From: Rhodobacter sp.
GTDB lineage: Bacteria; Pseudomonadota; Alphaproteobacteria; Rhodobacterales; Rhodobacteraceae
Length of the DNA stretch: 64,000 nt
Assembly: GCA_020637555.1 (NCBI GenBank)
Contig: JACKKF010000005.1
Location: 325,626-389,625, forward strand
Direction: 5' to 3'
Part shown: positions 1-7,644 of the stretch, one piece after another
Layout: each line of letters starts with the position of its first letter
Numbering within the stretch: the stretch's first letter is position 1
The notes under the pieces: generated by a model
Told to the model about the DNA's origin: nothing
What the model saw: only the letters and a program-made list of their open reading frames with translations
The model's database searches: none
Program-made: the position numbers and the translations under genes

Positions 1-493
1 CCGGTTTGAGCGGTGCGTCGGTGCGGGTCGTGTCGCGCAGGTCGCGGGCGCGGACCTCGGCCAGGACCTGCGCCGCGTCACCGCCGACTTCGAGCCAGCG
101 GCGATGGGCGCGGATTTCGGGCGAGGCGGTGACGAAGAGCTTCACCTCGGCCTCGGGACAGATCACCGTGCCGATATCGCGCCCGTCGAGGACGGCACCG
201 CCCTCGCGCCGGGCGAAATCGCGCTGGAAGCGGACGAGGGCCGCGCGGACGTCGGGGATCGCGGCGACCCTGCTTGCGGCTTCGGCGGCGGCGAGGGTGC
301 GCAGATCGTCGCGCGCCAGGTCCCGAGGGTCGAGCGATCTGGCCGCCGCGACCGGGTCGCCCCCCTTGGCGCCGACCGCGCGATAGAGCAGGCCGGTGTC
401 CAGATGCGCCAGCCCGAACCGGTCGGCCAGCGCGCGGCTGATCGTGCCCTTGCCGGCCGCCGCCGGTCCATCCACCGCCACCGTGAAGATCAT
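1..493 (-). CDS. cmk: Cytidylate kinase, C-terminus beyond the left edge
   Basis: Cytidylate kinase phosphorylates CMP and dCMP for nucleic acid and lipid synthesis. The frame starts with ATG at 493 and reads MIFTVAVDGPAAAGKGT, the Walker A P-loop of NMP kinases. A further DGRDIGTV motif typical of Cmk follows, and the frame stays open to base 1. About 164 residues of an expected 205-230 are present, so only the 3' end is missing. aroA lies on the same strand about 1.6 kb away. aroA-cmk linkage is common in alphaproteobacteria, but here a membrane protein gene and an opposing hydrolase gene lie between them. Confidence 0.93.
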   Translation of the reverse strand, partial: MIFTVAVDGPAAAGKGTISRALADRFGLAHLDTGLLYRAVGAKGGDPVAAARSLDPRDLARDDLRTLAAAEAASRVAAIPDVRAALVRFQRDFARREGGAVLDGRDIGTVICPEAEVKLFVTASPEIRAHRRWLEVGGDAAQVLAEVRARDLRDTTRTDAPLKP

Positions 494-590
494 CGCGTGC
501 CCCTGTTTGCCTGTCGCCGTGTCCTAGCCCAGCGCGCGCGGGGTTGAAACCCCCGCGCGCCCGTGACGATATGAGCCGTCAGGAGGCCCC

Positions 591-1562
591 ATGCGCAATC
601 CCTATTACACGGGTCCGGTGAGCGATCACTTCGACGGGACACGGTTCTTCAACCCCGGCGGCGCGGCACCGAGCGGGTTTCGCGACATGCTGCGCTGGCA
701 GATGTCGGGCGAACGGCAACGCTGGCCGCGACGGTTGCCCGCGCCCGAACTGGCCCGGCCCGAGGCCCGGGTCACGGATCTGAGCGTGACCATGGTGGGC
801 CATGCCACGCTGCTGATCCAGACGGCGGGGATGAACCTGCTCACCGATCCGGTCTGGTCCGAACGCGCCTCGCCCCTGCGCTTTGCCGGTCCGCGTCGGG
901 TGATCGCCCCGGGGATCCGGTTCGAGGACCTGCCCCCCATCGACGCGGTGCTGCTCAGTCACAACCACTATGATCACCTGGACCGGGCGACCCTGGGCCG
1001 GTTGGCGCAGGCGCATGACCCCCTTGTCATCACCCCCCTGGGCAATGACGCCGTGCTGCGTGGCCTCGGGCTGCGGGTCCGGACCGGCGACTGGGGCGAC
1101 CGGGTCGGGCTGGGCCCTCTGACGATCGACTTCACGCCCTGCCACCACTGGTCGGCGCGGGGCACGCGCGACCGGTCGATGGCCTTGTGGGCGGCGTTCG
1201 TCATTGCCGGGCCGGCGGGCGCGGTGCTGCATGTCGGTGACACCGGTTTTGACCAGGGCCGCCCCTATCGCGACCTGGCGGCGCGTCATGGTCCCCTGCG
1301 CGCGGCGATCCTGCCGATCGGGGCCTATGCGCCGCGCTGGTTCATGCGCGCCCAGCATCAGGACCCCGACGAGGCGCTGCAAGGGTTCCGTCTGTCGGGC
1401 GCGCGCTGGGGGATCGGGCACCACTGGGGGACATTCCAGTTGACAGATGAGGGGCGCGAGGCCCCGCTGGACGCGCTGACCGCCGCGCTGGTTGCGCAGT
1501 CGGTGCCGCCGGACCGGTTCCGCGCCCTGGCTCCGGGCGACTGCTGGGCCATACCGGCCTGA
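591..1562 (+). CDS. Metallo-beta-lactamase-fold hydrolase (NAPE-PLD/UlaG-like, COG2220 type)
   Basis: A predicted zinc hydrolase of 323 residues. The metal site HNHYDHLD is visible at about residues 125-131, followed by CHHWSARG, HVGDTGFDQG and GHHWGTF, which supply the later histidine and aspartate ligands. The N-terminal block with NPYYTGP and HFDGTRFFNP is typical of the COG2220 branch related to N-acyl-phosphatidylethanolamine phospholipase D and UlaG. There is no signal peptide, so it is probably cytoplasmic. A GGAGG ribosome-binding site lies directly upstream of ATG 591. It is transcribed divergently from cmk. The natural substrate cannot be told from sequence. Confidence 0.85.
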   Translation: MRNPYYTGPVSDHFDGTRFFNPGGAAPSGFRDMLRWQMSGERQRWPRRLPAPELARPEARVTDLSVTMVGHATLLIQTAGMNLLTDPVWSERASPLRFAGPRRVIAPGIRFEDLPPIDAVLLSHNHYDHLDRATLGRLAQAHDPLVITPLGNDAVLRGLGLRVRTGDWGDRVGLGPLTIDFTPCHHWSARGTRDRSMALWAAFVIAGPAGAVLHVGDTGFDQGRPYRDLAARHGPLRAAILPIGAYAPRWFMRAQHQDPDEALQGFRLSGARWGIGHHWGTFQLTDEGREAPLDALTAALVAQSVPPDRFRALAPGDCWAIPA

Positions 1563-1572
1563 GCGCGCCCGC

Positions 1573-1627
1573 ATCTTTGTGCCGGAAATATCCTCGGGGG
1601 TTCCAAGGGGGTGGAAAACCCCCTTGG
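1573..1627 (-). repeat. Dispersed hairpin-plus-tail unit, copy 1
   Basis: A perfect 10-bp hairpin (arms 1603-1612 and 1618-1627, loop GGAAA) is followed, read on the minus strand, by a tail running CCCCGAGGATATTT and ending GGCACAAAGATG. The tail closely matches the unit at 4715-4778. On the minus strand it starts about 10 bases after the stop codon of the membrane protein gene, so it probably serves as a terminator or 3'-end element. It lies between two convergent genes. Confidence 0.75.
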
Positions 1628-1637
1628 CCCCGGCCTT

Positions 1638-2132
1638 TCAGGCGCGCAACCGCAGCCAGCCTTGTCGCGCCGCCAACACGAACGCCAGCGCCAGGGCGGC
1701 GAACTTGCCCTGGGTGAAGGCGCTCGCGCGGGCCACGTCTGCGGGATTGACCCAATCCGGCCCTGCGAACAGCATCCGCTGAACCGCCCAGTTCTCGCCC
1801 CAGTCGAGGGCGACATAGCTCATGGCCGACAGAACGCAGACCATGCCGAAGGCGCCGCGATAAGGCCGCATCCACCAGGCCAGCGTCAGCCCCATCAGGG
1901 CGGGGAACAGCGTGTCGGTCCACAGGATCGGGCCCGCGGCCAGCCGATAGCCGGCAGGGGACAGGGCCCGCAGATAGTCGCGCGCCTCGTTCAGCGAATA
2001 GCCGGCGATGCGCAGGTCGAACGGCAGCTGGCCCTGGGCGGCGGCGATCAGCTGACGGCCGAAATGCAGCACCAGCACCGCATAGACGGCCGCCGTCAGC
2101 AGGGGCAGCCCCCATGAGACCAGCCGTGCCAT
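1638..2132 (-). CDS. Small multi-spanning membrane protein, function unknown
   Basis: A 164-residue hydrophobic protein with about four predicted membrane segments: near residues 7-27, 70-90, 100-118 and 142-158. A conserved-looking SLNEARDYLRALSPAGY stretch lies in the first loop. I do not recognise a catalytic motif. The start codon follows the aroA stop by one base (TGA-C-ATG), so it is translated from the aroA transcript and probably coupled to it. The same arrangement in related genomes would support a conserved but uncharacterised partner. Confidence 0.75.
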   Translation of the reverse strand: MARLVSWGLPLLTAAVYAVLVLHFGRQLIAAAQGQLPFDLRIAGYSLNEARDYLRALSPAGYRLAAGPILWTDTLFPALMGLTLAWWMRPYRGAFGMVCVLSAMSYVALDWGENWAVQRMLFAGPDWVNPADVARASAFTQGKFAALALAFVLAARQGWLRLRA

Positions 2133-2133
2133 G

Positions 2134-3480
2134 TCAGCGGTTCGTCCGCACCAGGCTGGCGCCCAGGCCGGTCATCAGCCCTTCGAACAGCGGAAAGGAG
2201 GTGTCGATCGGGCTGGCGTCATCGACGGTGACGGGGGTCTCCGCGACCATGCCCAGAACCAGAAACGCCATGGCGATGCGGTGATCCAGCCGGCTTTCCA
2301 CGGTCGCGCCGCCGGGAACCGCGCCGGTGCCATGCACGATCAGCGTATCCGTGTCCTCCTCGATGCGGACGCCGCAGGCCTCGAGGCCGCGCGCCATGGC
2401 GTCGATCCGGTCGCTTTCCTTGACCCGCAGTTCCTTGACCCCGCGCATCACCGTGGCGCCCTGCGCCCGTGCGGCCACGACGGACAGGATCGGGAATTCG
2501 TCGATCATCGAGGCCGCGCGCTCGGGCGGGGTTTCGACGCCCTTCAGCGCGGGCGAGTGGCGCACGCGCAGATCCGCGACCGGCTCGCCACCTTCCTCGC
2601 GCGGGTTTTCAAAGGTGATGTCGGCGCCCATTTCCAGCAGCGTGACATAGAGCCCGTCGCGCGTGGGATTGCGGCTGACGCCCGGCACCAGGATCTCGGA
2701 CCCGGGCACCAGCAGCGCGGCGCAGACCGGAAACGCGGCCGAGGACGGGTCGCGCGGCACGGCGACCGCCTGGCCGGTCAGTTCGGGCTGTCCGGTCAGC
2801 GTGATGATGCGGCCCTCGGGGCTGTCCTCGACCGTGACCTCGGCGCCAAAGCCGCGCAGCATCCGTTCGGTGTGGTCGCGGGTCGCCTCGGGTTCGATCA
2901 CGACGGTCTGGCCGGGTGCGTTCAGGCCGGCCAGCAGGACCGCGGATTTCACCTGCGCCGACGGCATCGGCAAGCGGTAGCGCACCGGCACGGCCTCGGC
3001 GGCGCCGACCAGGGTCATCGGCAGCTTGCCACCCTGACGCCCGTGCGCCCGTGCTCCGAACAGCGCCAGCGGGTCGGTCACGCGGCCCATCGGGCGCTTG
3101 TTCAGGCTGGCGTCCCCGGTGAAGGTGGCGGTGATCGGGGTGGTCGCCATGGCCCCCATGATGAGCCGAACACCGGTGCCCGAATTTCCGCAATCGATGA
3201 CCTGCGCGGGTTCGGCGAAACCGCCGACACCGACGCCCCGCACGCTCCATTCGCCCGGACCATGGCGGGTGACCGTCGCGCCGAACGCGCGCATTGCGGT
3301 GGCGGTGTCCAGCACATCCTGCCCCTCCAGCAGGCCCGTGATGTGCGTTTCGCCGATGGACAGGGCGCCCAGGATCAGCGCGCGGTGGCTGATCGACTTG
3401 TCGCCGGGCACCTCGGCCACGCCCCGCAGGGGCGGCGAGCGGCGGGCGGTCATCGGAACGGGATGGGCATGGGCGGACAT
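2134..3480 (-). CDS. aroA: 3-phosphoshikimate 1-carboxyvinyltransferase (EPSP synthase), class II type
   Basis: Joins phosphoenolpyruvate to shikimate-3-phosphate in the sixth step of aromatic amino acid synthesis. ATG 3480 is preferred over the upstream extension because a GAGG site precedes it and the product then begins MSAHAHPVP with 448 residues. PGDKSISHRA, RPMGRV, SAQVKSAVLLAGL and the RVKESDR motif follow the class II (CP4-like) pattern. In the phosphoenolpyruvate loop the sequence reads CGNSGTGVR. The residue that is Ala100 in the glyphosate-tolerant CP4 enzyme is therefore Gly here. The membrane protein gene downstream is in the same operon. Confidence 0.96.
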   Translation of the reverse strand: MSAHAHPVPMTARRSPPLRGVAEVPGDKSISHRALILGALSIGETHITGLLEGQDVLDTATAMRAFGATVTRHGPGEWSVRGVGVGGFAEPAQVIDCGNSGTGVRLIMGAMATTPITATFTGDASLNKRPMGRVTDPLALFGARAHGRQGGKLPMTLVGAAEAVPVRYRLPMPSAQVKSAVLLAGLNAPGQTVVIEPEATRDHTERMLRGFGAEVTVEDSPEGRIITLTGQPELTGQAVAVPRDPSSAAFPVCAALLVPGSEILVPGVSRNPTRDGLYVTLLEMGADITFENPREEGGEPVADLRVRHSPALKGVETPPERAASMIDEFPILSVVAARAQGATVMRGVKELRVKESDRIDAMARGLEACGVRIEEDTDTLIVHGTGAVPGGATVESRLDHRIAMAFLVLGMVAETPVTVDDASPIDTSFPLFEGLMTGLGASLVRTNR

Positions 3481-3552
3481 GGAAACCTCGGCGGCTGGTC
3501 TGTTGCGCTGATAGCGCAGCGCCGGCCCGGGGTCCATCACCCAAGCGCGGGT

Positions 3553-4005
3553 TCAGGCCCGCTCGTCCTTTGGCGATTCCATGACGACGAAGGTGGTGAT
3601 CGCGGCGACCTGTGGCAGGGTGCCCAGAACCTCGGTGTGGAAATGCTTGTAGGCGGTCAGGTCCGCGACCTCGACCCGCAAGAGATATTCGACCGTCCCG
3701 GTGATGTTGTGGCACTCGCGCACCTGACGCGCGCCGCGGATTGCCCGCTCGAACCCTTCCTGCGACGCCTTGGTGTGCTGGCTCAGGCCGACGGTGACAT
3801 AGGCCACGAACCCCACGCCGATCCGGCCCGGATCCAGGACCGCGCGGTATCCCTTGATCGTGCCGCGCCGCTCGAGCTCCTGCACCCGGCGCAGACAGGC
3901 CGAGGGGGACAGACCGACGCGGTTCGCCAGATCGAGGTTCGATATCCGGCCATCGCGCGAGAGAATGCGCAATATGTGGTCGTTGATTGGGTCATCACTG
4001 ATCAT
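3553..4005 (-). CDS. Lrp/AsnC family transcriptional regulator
   Basis: A 150-residue regulator starting at ATG 4005 (MISDDPIND). The open frame extends further upstream, but that extension is unlike the family and the length from 4005 is the usual one. The N-terminal helix-turn-helix spans roughly residues 8-55 (ILSRDGRISNLDLANRVGLSPSACLRRV). It is followed by the RAM ligand-binding domain with its characteristic ECHNITGTVEYLLRV. It is divergent from a LysE-type exporter with 92 bases between start codons. This is the classic layout for an amino-acid-responsive regulator controlling an exporter, and that role is inferred here. Confidence 0.92.
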   Translation of the reverse strand: MISDDPINDHILRILSRDGRISNLDLANRVGLSPSACLRRVQELERRGTIKGYRAVLDPGRIGVGFVAYVTVGLSQHTKASQEGFERAIRGARQVRECHNITGTVEYLLRVEVADLTAYKHFHTEVLGTLPQVAAITTFVVMESPKDERA

Positions 4006-4097
4006 GGATTGTGAAAATACCGGATTGCCCCGCAATATCGCAACAAAATTCGGCGGCTGCCGGCATAGGGTTGTGCGCCCAATCACGAGGTCTCGCC

Positions 4098-4694
4098 GTG
4101 GCCCACGATCTTCTGCTTGCCTTGATCCTGTATGCCTTTGTGTCATCCATCACGCCGGGCCCCAACAATCTGATGCTGCTGGCGTCGGGGGTGAATTTCG
4201 GCTTTCGCCGCACCGTTCCGCACATGCTGGGAATCGCGCTGGGTTTCACCGTGATGACGGCGATCGTCGGGCTGGGGCTGGCCGGGCTGTTCACGGCCTG
4301 GCCGCCGGCGCGGCAGGCGTTGACGGTGGTGTCGGTGGTCTATCTGCTGTGGCTGGCGTGGAAGATCGCGCATGCGGCCGCGCCCTCGGCCACGGCGCCG
4401 AGTTCGGGGCGCCCGATGACGCTGGTGCAGGCCGCCGCGTTCCAGTGGGTCAATCCCAAGGCCTGGACCATGGCCTTGACGGCGATGACGCTCTATGCAC
4501 CCGGGGCCGATTGGCAATCGGTGGCCCTGGTCGCCCTGGTCTTTGGCGCGGTGAACCTGCCCTGCGTGTCCAGCTGGGCGCTTCTGGGCACCGCGCTGCG
4601 GGGATGGTTGCGCGATCCGGCGCGGTTGCGGGTGTTCAACTGGGGCATGGCGGTGTTGCTCGTGCTCACGCTCTGGCCCGTTCTGCGGGGCTGA
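4098..4694 (+). CDS. LysE/RhtB family amino acid exporter
   Basis: A 198-residue inner-membrane protein with about six hydrophobic segments. It carries the family signature SSITPGPNNLML near residues 15-26 and NPKAWTM in the second half. GTG 4098 is chosen because a GAGG site lies seven bases upstream and the product begins, as usual for the family, with a membrane helix (VAHDLLLALILYAF). An upstream ATG at 4011 would place non-family sequence at the N-terminus and overlap the promoter. It probably exports an amino acid or homoserine-like metabolite under control of the divergent Lrp protein. Confidence 0.9.
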   Translation: MAHDLLLALILYAFVSSITPGPNNLMLLASGVNFGFRRTVPHMLGIALGFTVMTAIVGLGLAGLFTAWPPARQALTVVSVVYLLWLAWKIAHAAAPSATAPSSGRPMTLVQAAAFQWVNPKAWTMALTAMTLYAPGADWQSVALVALVFGAVNLPCVSSWALLGTALRGWLRDPARLRVFNWGMAVLLVLTLWPVLRG

Positions 4695-4714
4695 GCGCGC
4701 GGGGGTGAACGGGC

Positions 4715-4778
4715 AGGGGGGCGCTGCCCCCCTCGGCCTGACGGCCTCACCCCCCGGGATATTTGCGGCACAAAGATG
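4715..4778 (+). repeat. Dispersed hairpin-plus-tail unit, copy 2
   Basis: A perfect 8-bp GC hairpin (arms 4715-4722 and 4726-4733, loop GCT) begins 20 bases after the lysE stop. A tail at about 4750-4778 follows, running CCCCCCGGGATATTT and then GCGGCACAAAGATG. The tail matches copy 1 (1573-1600, opposite strand) almost base for base. It probably acts as a terminator-like 3' element of the exporter gene. Confidence 0.75.
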
Positions 4779-4805
4779 GGGCCGGCGCGGCGCGAGATAC
4801 GGACA

Positions 4806-4822
4806 ATTTGAGACAAATTGCC
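4806..4822. promoter_or_regulatory. Perfect inverted repeat upstream of psd
   Basis: CAATTTG-AGA-CAAATTG is a perfect 7-bp inverted repeat in an AT-rich patch of an otherwise GC-rich spacer, about 120 bases before the psd start codon. It could be an operator or a short hairpin. No candidate regulator lies next to it. Confidence 0.35.
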
Positions 4823-4940
4823 CCTCACCTTGTCGCAAATACGCCTGCCGACGCCTGGCCACGGGGGCGCAGGTGCCGCGGTGCTTTGCCTCGCCGTGCT
4901 TCTGGTCTATAGGCTCGCTGAGACCAGAACAGGATGACCG

Positions 4941-5639
4941 ATGTCCGACTCGATGCTTTCGACCGTGATCAAGCCCGTCCACCGCGAGGGCTATCCCTTT
5001 ATCGGCATTTTCGCCGCCGTGACGTTGGTGCTGTTCCTGATCTGGCAGCCGCTGGGCTGGATCGGCGTGGTGCTGACGGTCTGGTGCTACTACTTCTTTC
5101 GTGACCCCGATCGCTACACGCCGCAACGCGAGGGGCTGATCGTCAGCCCGGCGGATGGCGTTATCTCGCTGATCGAACCGTCGGTCCCGCCCGAGGAACT
5201 GGGCATGGGCCCCGAGGCCCTGACCCGGGTGAGCGTGTTCATGAACGTGTTCAACTGCCATGTGAACCGCCTGCCGATCTCGGGCGAGATCACCGCCGTC
5301 AGCTATCGGCCGGGCAAGTTCCTGAATGCCTCGCTCGACAAGGCCAGCGTGGACAACGAGCGCAATTCGCTGGCCGTGCGGATCGCCGATGGGCGCCAGA
5401 TCGCGGTGGTTCAGATCGCCGGACTGGTGGCGCGGCGCATTGTCTGCGACGTGAAGCCGGGCGCGGTGCTGGAAACCGGCGAACGGTTCGGCATGATCCG
5501 CTTCGGCTCGCGGCTGGATGTCTATCTGCCGCCGGGCGTTGTGCCGATGGTCGCGCTGGGTCAGACGATGGTCGCGGGTGAAACCGTGCTGGCGGATCTG
5601 GCCGCCGATGAACCCGCCCGAACGGCCGAGGTGCGGTGA
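4941..5639 (+). CDS. psd: Phosphatidylserine decarboxylase proenzyme
   Basis: Converts phosphatidylserine to phosphatidylethanolamine at the membrane. The 232-residue product is the short PSD-A type. It has two N-terminal hydrophobic segments (residues about 20-50), the conserved SPADGVISLIEP block, and FMNVFNCHVNRLP. The self-cleavage site is the Gly-Ser pair in MIRFGSRLDVYLP near residue 190, where the serine becomes the pyruvoyl cofactor. An AGGA site precedes ATG 4941. The stop codon overlaps the pssA start (TGATG), so the two steps of phosphatidylethanolamine synthesis are translationally coupled. Confidence 0.96.
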   Translation: MSDSMLSTVIKPVHREGYPFIGIFAAVTLVLFLIWQPLGWIGVVLTVWCYYFFRDPDRYTPQREGLIVSPADGVISLIEPSVPPEELGMGPEALTRVSVFMNVFNCHVNRLPISGEITAVSYRPGKFLNASLDKASVDNERNSLAVRIADGRQIAVVQIAGLVARRIVCDVKPGAVLETGERFGMIRFGSRLDVYLPPGVVPMVALGQTMVAGETVLADLAADEPARTAEVR

Positions 5640-6427
5640 TGGACCCGGTGGATGACCTGGACGCGGGCCCCGGGGCGCCGGACCCCGAGGACCCTGTCGA
5701 GGCCGGCGACCGGCGCAGCCTGCCGCTGGTGCAGTTGATCCCCAACCTGGTGACGCTGCTGGGCCTGTGCGCCGGGTTGACCTCGATTCGCTATACGCTG
5801 GACGAATATTACCAGACCGCCGCCGCCCTGATCATCCTGGCCGCGATCATGGACGGGATGGACGGGCTGCTGGCGCGCAAGCTGAACGCCGCCAGCCATT
5901 TCGGCGCCGAGCTGGATTCGCTCAGCGATTTCGTCTGTTTCGGCGTCGCGCCGGGGATGTTCGTCTATCATTTCGTGCTGCGCGATCTGCCCGGCATGGG
6001 CTGGCTGTTCGTGCTGGTCTTCGTGATCTGCGCCTGCCTCAGGCTGGCGCGCTTCAATGTGAACCGAAACGCGCCCCCCCCGCCCGGGCGGGTGCATTTT
6101 GTCGGTGTCCCGGCGCCCGCCGGGGCGATGCTGGGCCTGCTGCCGGTCTTTCTGGCGCTGTCGGGCTGGATCGAGACCCGCAACTGGCCGCTGCTGGTGG
6201 CGCTTTACATGGGGATGGTCGGGCTGTTGATGATCTCGCGCCTGCCGACCCCGTCGCCCAAGGGATGGCGCGTGCCGCGCAACCGGGCGATCTGGGTGCT
6301 TCTGGGGGTCGCGGTGTTCGCCGGCGCGATGGCGACCAAACCCTGGTCGGTGCTGGCGCTGGTCGATCTGGCCTATCTGGGCGTGCTGGGCTGGGGTGCC
6401 TGGATCGAGCGGCGGAAACTTGCGTGA
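5639..6427 (+). CDS. pssA: CDP-diacylglycerol-serine O-phosphatidyltransferase
   Basis: Makes phosphatidylserine from CDP-diacylglycerol and serine, supplying the substrate of Psd. The CDP-alcohol phosphatidyltransferase signature DGMDGLLARK, continuing to FGAELDSLSD, lies near residues 78-104. About eight hydrophobic segments follow, as expected for an integral membrane enzyme of about 262 residues. ATG 5639 shares its first base with the psd stop. A GTG three bases upstream is a possible alternative. The first 30 residues are acidic and proline-rich and precede the membrane part. Confidence 0.94.
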   Translation: MDPVDDLDAGPGAPDPEDPVEAGDRRSLPLVQLIPNLVTLLGLCAGLTSIRYTLDEYYQTAAALIILAAIMDGMDGLLARKLNAASHFGAELDSLSDFVCFGVAPGMFVYHFVLRDLPGMGWLFVLVFVICACLRLARFNVNRNAPPPPGRVHFVGVPAPAGAMLGLLPVFLALSGWIETRNWPLLVALYMGMVGLLMISRLPTPSPKGWRVPRNRAIWVLLGVAVFAGAMATKPWSVLALVDLAYLGVLGWGAWIERRKLA

Positions 6428-6434
6428 AAGGCGC

Positions 6435-6463
6435 TTGACCTCGTCACGGGGCGCGGCTATTGC
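6435..6463 (+). promoter_or_regulatory. Sigma-70-type promoter of the first tRNA-Asp gene
   Basis: TTGACC at 6435-6440, a 17-base spacer and TATTGC at 6458-6463, followed by the mature tRNA 5' end 12 bases later. The same geometry precedes the second tRNA-Asp copy. Confidence 0.7.
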
Positions 6464-6474
6464 CTGCCCTCAAC

Positions 6475-6551
6475 GCGGTTGTAGCTCAGTTGGTTAGAGT
6501 ACCGGCCTGTCACGCCGGGGGTCGCGGGTTCGAGCCCCGTCAACCGCGCCA
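6475..6551 (+). tRNA. tRNA-Asp (GTC), copy 1
   Basis: A 77-base cloverleaf. The acceptor stem is GCGGTTG/CAACCGC with discriminator G and an encoded CCA (6549-6551). The anticodon arm is CCGGC-CTGTCAC-GCCGG, giving anticodon GTC, and the T loop is TTCGAGC. It is identical base for base to the copy at 7497-7573. Confidence 0.98.
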
Positions 6552-6558
6552 CTATCAA

Positions 6559-6587
6559 GAAGGCCTCCGTTCCGGGGGCCTTTTTGC
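6559..6587 (+). terminator. Rho-independent terminator after tRNA-Asp copy 1
   Basis: AGGCCTCCG-TTC-CGGGGGCCT forms a 9-bp stem (one G-T pair) followed directly by a run of T. It begins nine bases after the tRNA CCA end. Confidence 0.85.
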
Positions 6588-6659
6588 GTTCCGGGCCCGG
6601 GGCGCACGCCCGCGCCGGGGGCAAGGCCCGCCCGCGCCTTTGTCAGAGAGACGCCGACC

Positions 6660-7403
6660 GTGACCCCAGCCGATCCCTTCCGTCACCACCCCGAACTGCG
6701 CGACAAGATCAACGCTGCCGATCAGTCGGTGTTCCGCGACCTCGATCTGGCGCAGATGGATGCGCGACTCACGGCGGCGGGGATGGCGGCCGACTGGCGC
6801 ACACCCAGCGCCGAACGCGAGGCCGGGCGCCGCGGCTTCCTCGATGGGCACTGGAATCAGGACCTTTGGGTGTTCGCCTATGGATCGTTGATGTGGGACC
6901 CGTCGGTCGATTTCGTCGAGGTTCGCAAGGCGCGATGCGACGGGTTCAGCCGTAGTTTCTGCCTGTGGGACGAGGGCGGGCGCGGAAGCACCGAGAACCC
7001 CGGCCTGATGCTGGCCATCGACCAGGGCGGCGTTTGCGACGGGCTGGCCTTCCGGCTGGCGGCAGGGCAGCTCGACCACGAGACCTTTGTGCTGTTTCGC
7101 CGCGAGATGATCGCGCCGGCCTATCGCCCCGCCTGGCTGCCGCTGACAACCGATCACGGCCCGGTCACGGCGCTGGCGTTCGTCGCCGACCGTCGGCAGG
7201 ACAAGATCCGCCCGGGCATTCCGCTGGACCGTCAGGCACGGATGATCGCCACCGCCACCGGCATGCTGGGGTCGAGTTTCGACTATCTTGCGGGAATCGA
7301 ACGCCAGTTGCGGGTTCTTGGGGTCGAGGACCCCTATGTGACCCGCCTGTTCGATGCGGTGCAGCGACTGCGCGCCGGCGACATGCCGGCACGGGACCGT
7401 TGA
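6660..7403 (+). CDS. Gamma-glutamylcyclotransferase, ChaC-like
   Basis: A 247-residue protein of the ChaC branch, which releases 5-oxoproline from glutathione or other gamma-glutamyl compounds in the cytoplasm. The nucleotide-fold signature VFAYGSLMWDP lies near residue 72. YRPAWLPL, a GIPLDRQARMIATATGMLGSS block and the C-terminal VEDPYVTRL typical of ChaC follow. Translation probably starts at GTG 6660 behind an AGAGAG site. It stands alone between two tRNA-Asp genes. The ChaC assignment is firm at family level. The exact substrate is inferred. Confidence 0.9.
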   Translation: MTPADPFRHHPELRDKINAADQSVFRDLDLAQMDARLTAAGMAADWRTPSAEREAGRRGFLDGHWNQDLWVFAYGSLMWDPSVDFVEVRKARCDGFSRSFCLWDEGGRGSTENPGLMLAIDQGGVCDGLAFRLAAGQLDHETFVLFRREMIAPAYRPAWLPLTTDHGPVTALAFVADRRQDKIRPGIPLDRQARMIATATGMLGSSFDYLAGIERQLRVLGVEDPYVTRLFDAVQRLRAGDMPARDR

Positions 7404-7456
7404 TACCCATCGCCCGCCAACCCCGAAAGCGGGCGACGGATTTGCGTTTTTCCTGC

Positions 7457-7485
7457 TTGACGCCCCTTGGCGCATCCCCTATCTG
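7457..7485 (+). promoter_or_regulatory. Sigma-70-type promoter of the second tRNA-Asp gene
   Basis: TTGACG at 7457-7462, a 17-base spacer and TATCTG at 7480-7485. The mature tRNA begins 12 bases downstream, exactly as for copy 1. Confidence 0.72.
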
Positions 7486-7496
7486 ACCCCCCACGC

Positions 7497-7573
7497 GCGG
7501 TTGTAGCTCAGTTGGTTAGAGTACCGGCCTGTCACGCCGGGGGTCGCGGGTTCGAGCCCCGTCAACCGCGCCA
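7497..7573 (+). tRNA. tRNA-Asp (GTC), copy 2
   Basis: Same 77-base sequence as the tRNA at 6475-6551, with anticodon GTC and encoded CCA (7571-7573). It ends 71 bases before murD. No strong terminator is visible between them. Confidence 0.98.
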
Positions 7574-7644
7574 CTTTCCCCCCCTCTTTCCCATTTGTCC
7601 CGGCTGGGATACGGTGTGCAGGGCTTTGATTTTCGGGGGTTTCC

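Noticed and set aside
2131..4014. Plus-strand open frame of 627 codons
   Set aside because: Antisense to aroA and the Lrp gene, with no recognisable domain and biased composition.
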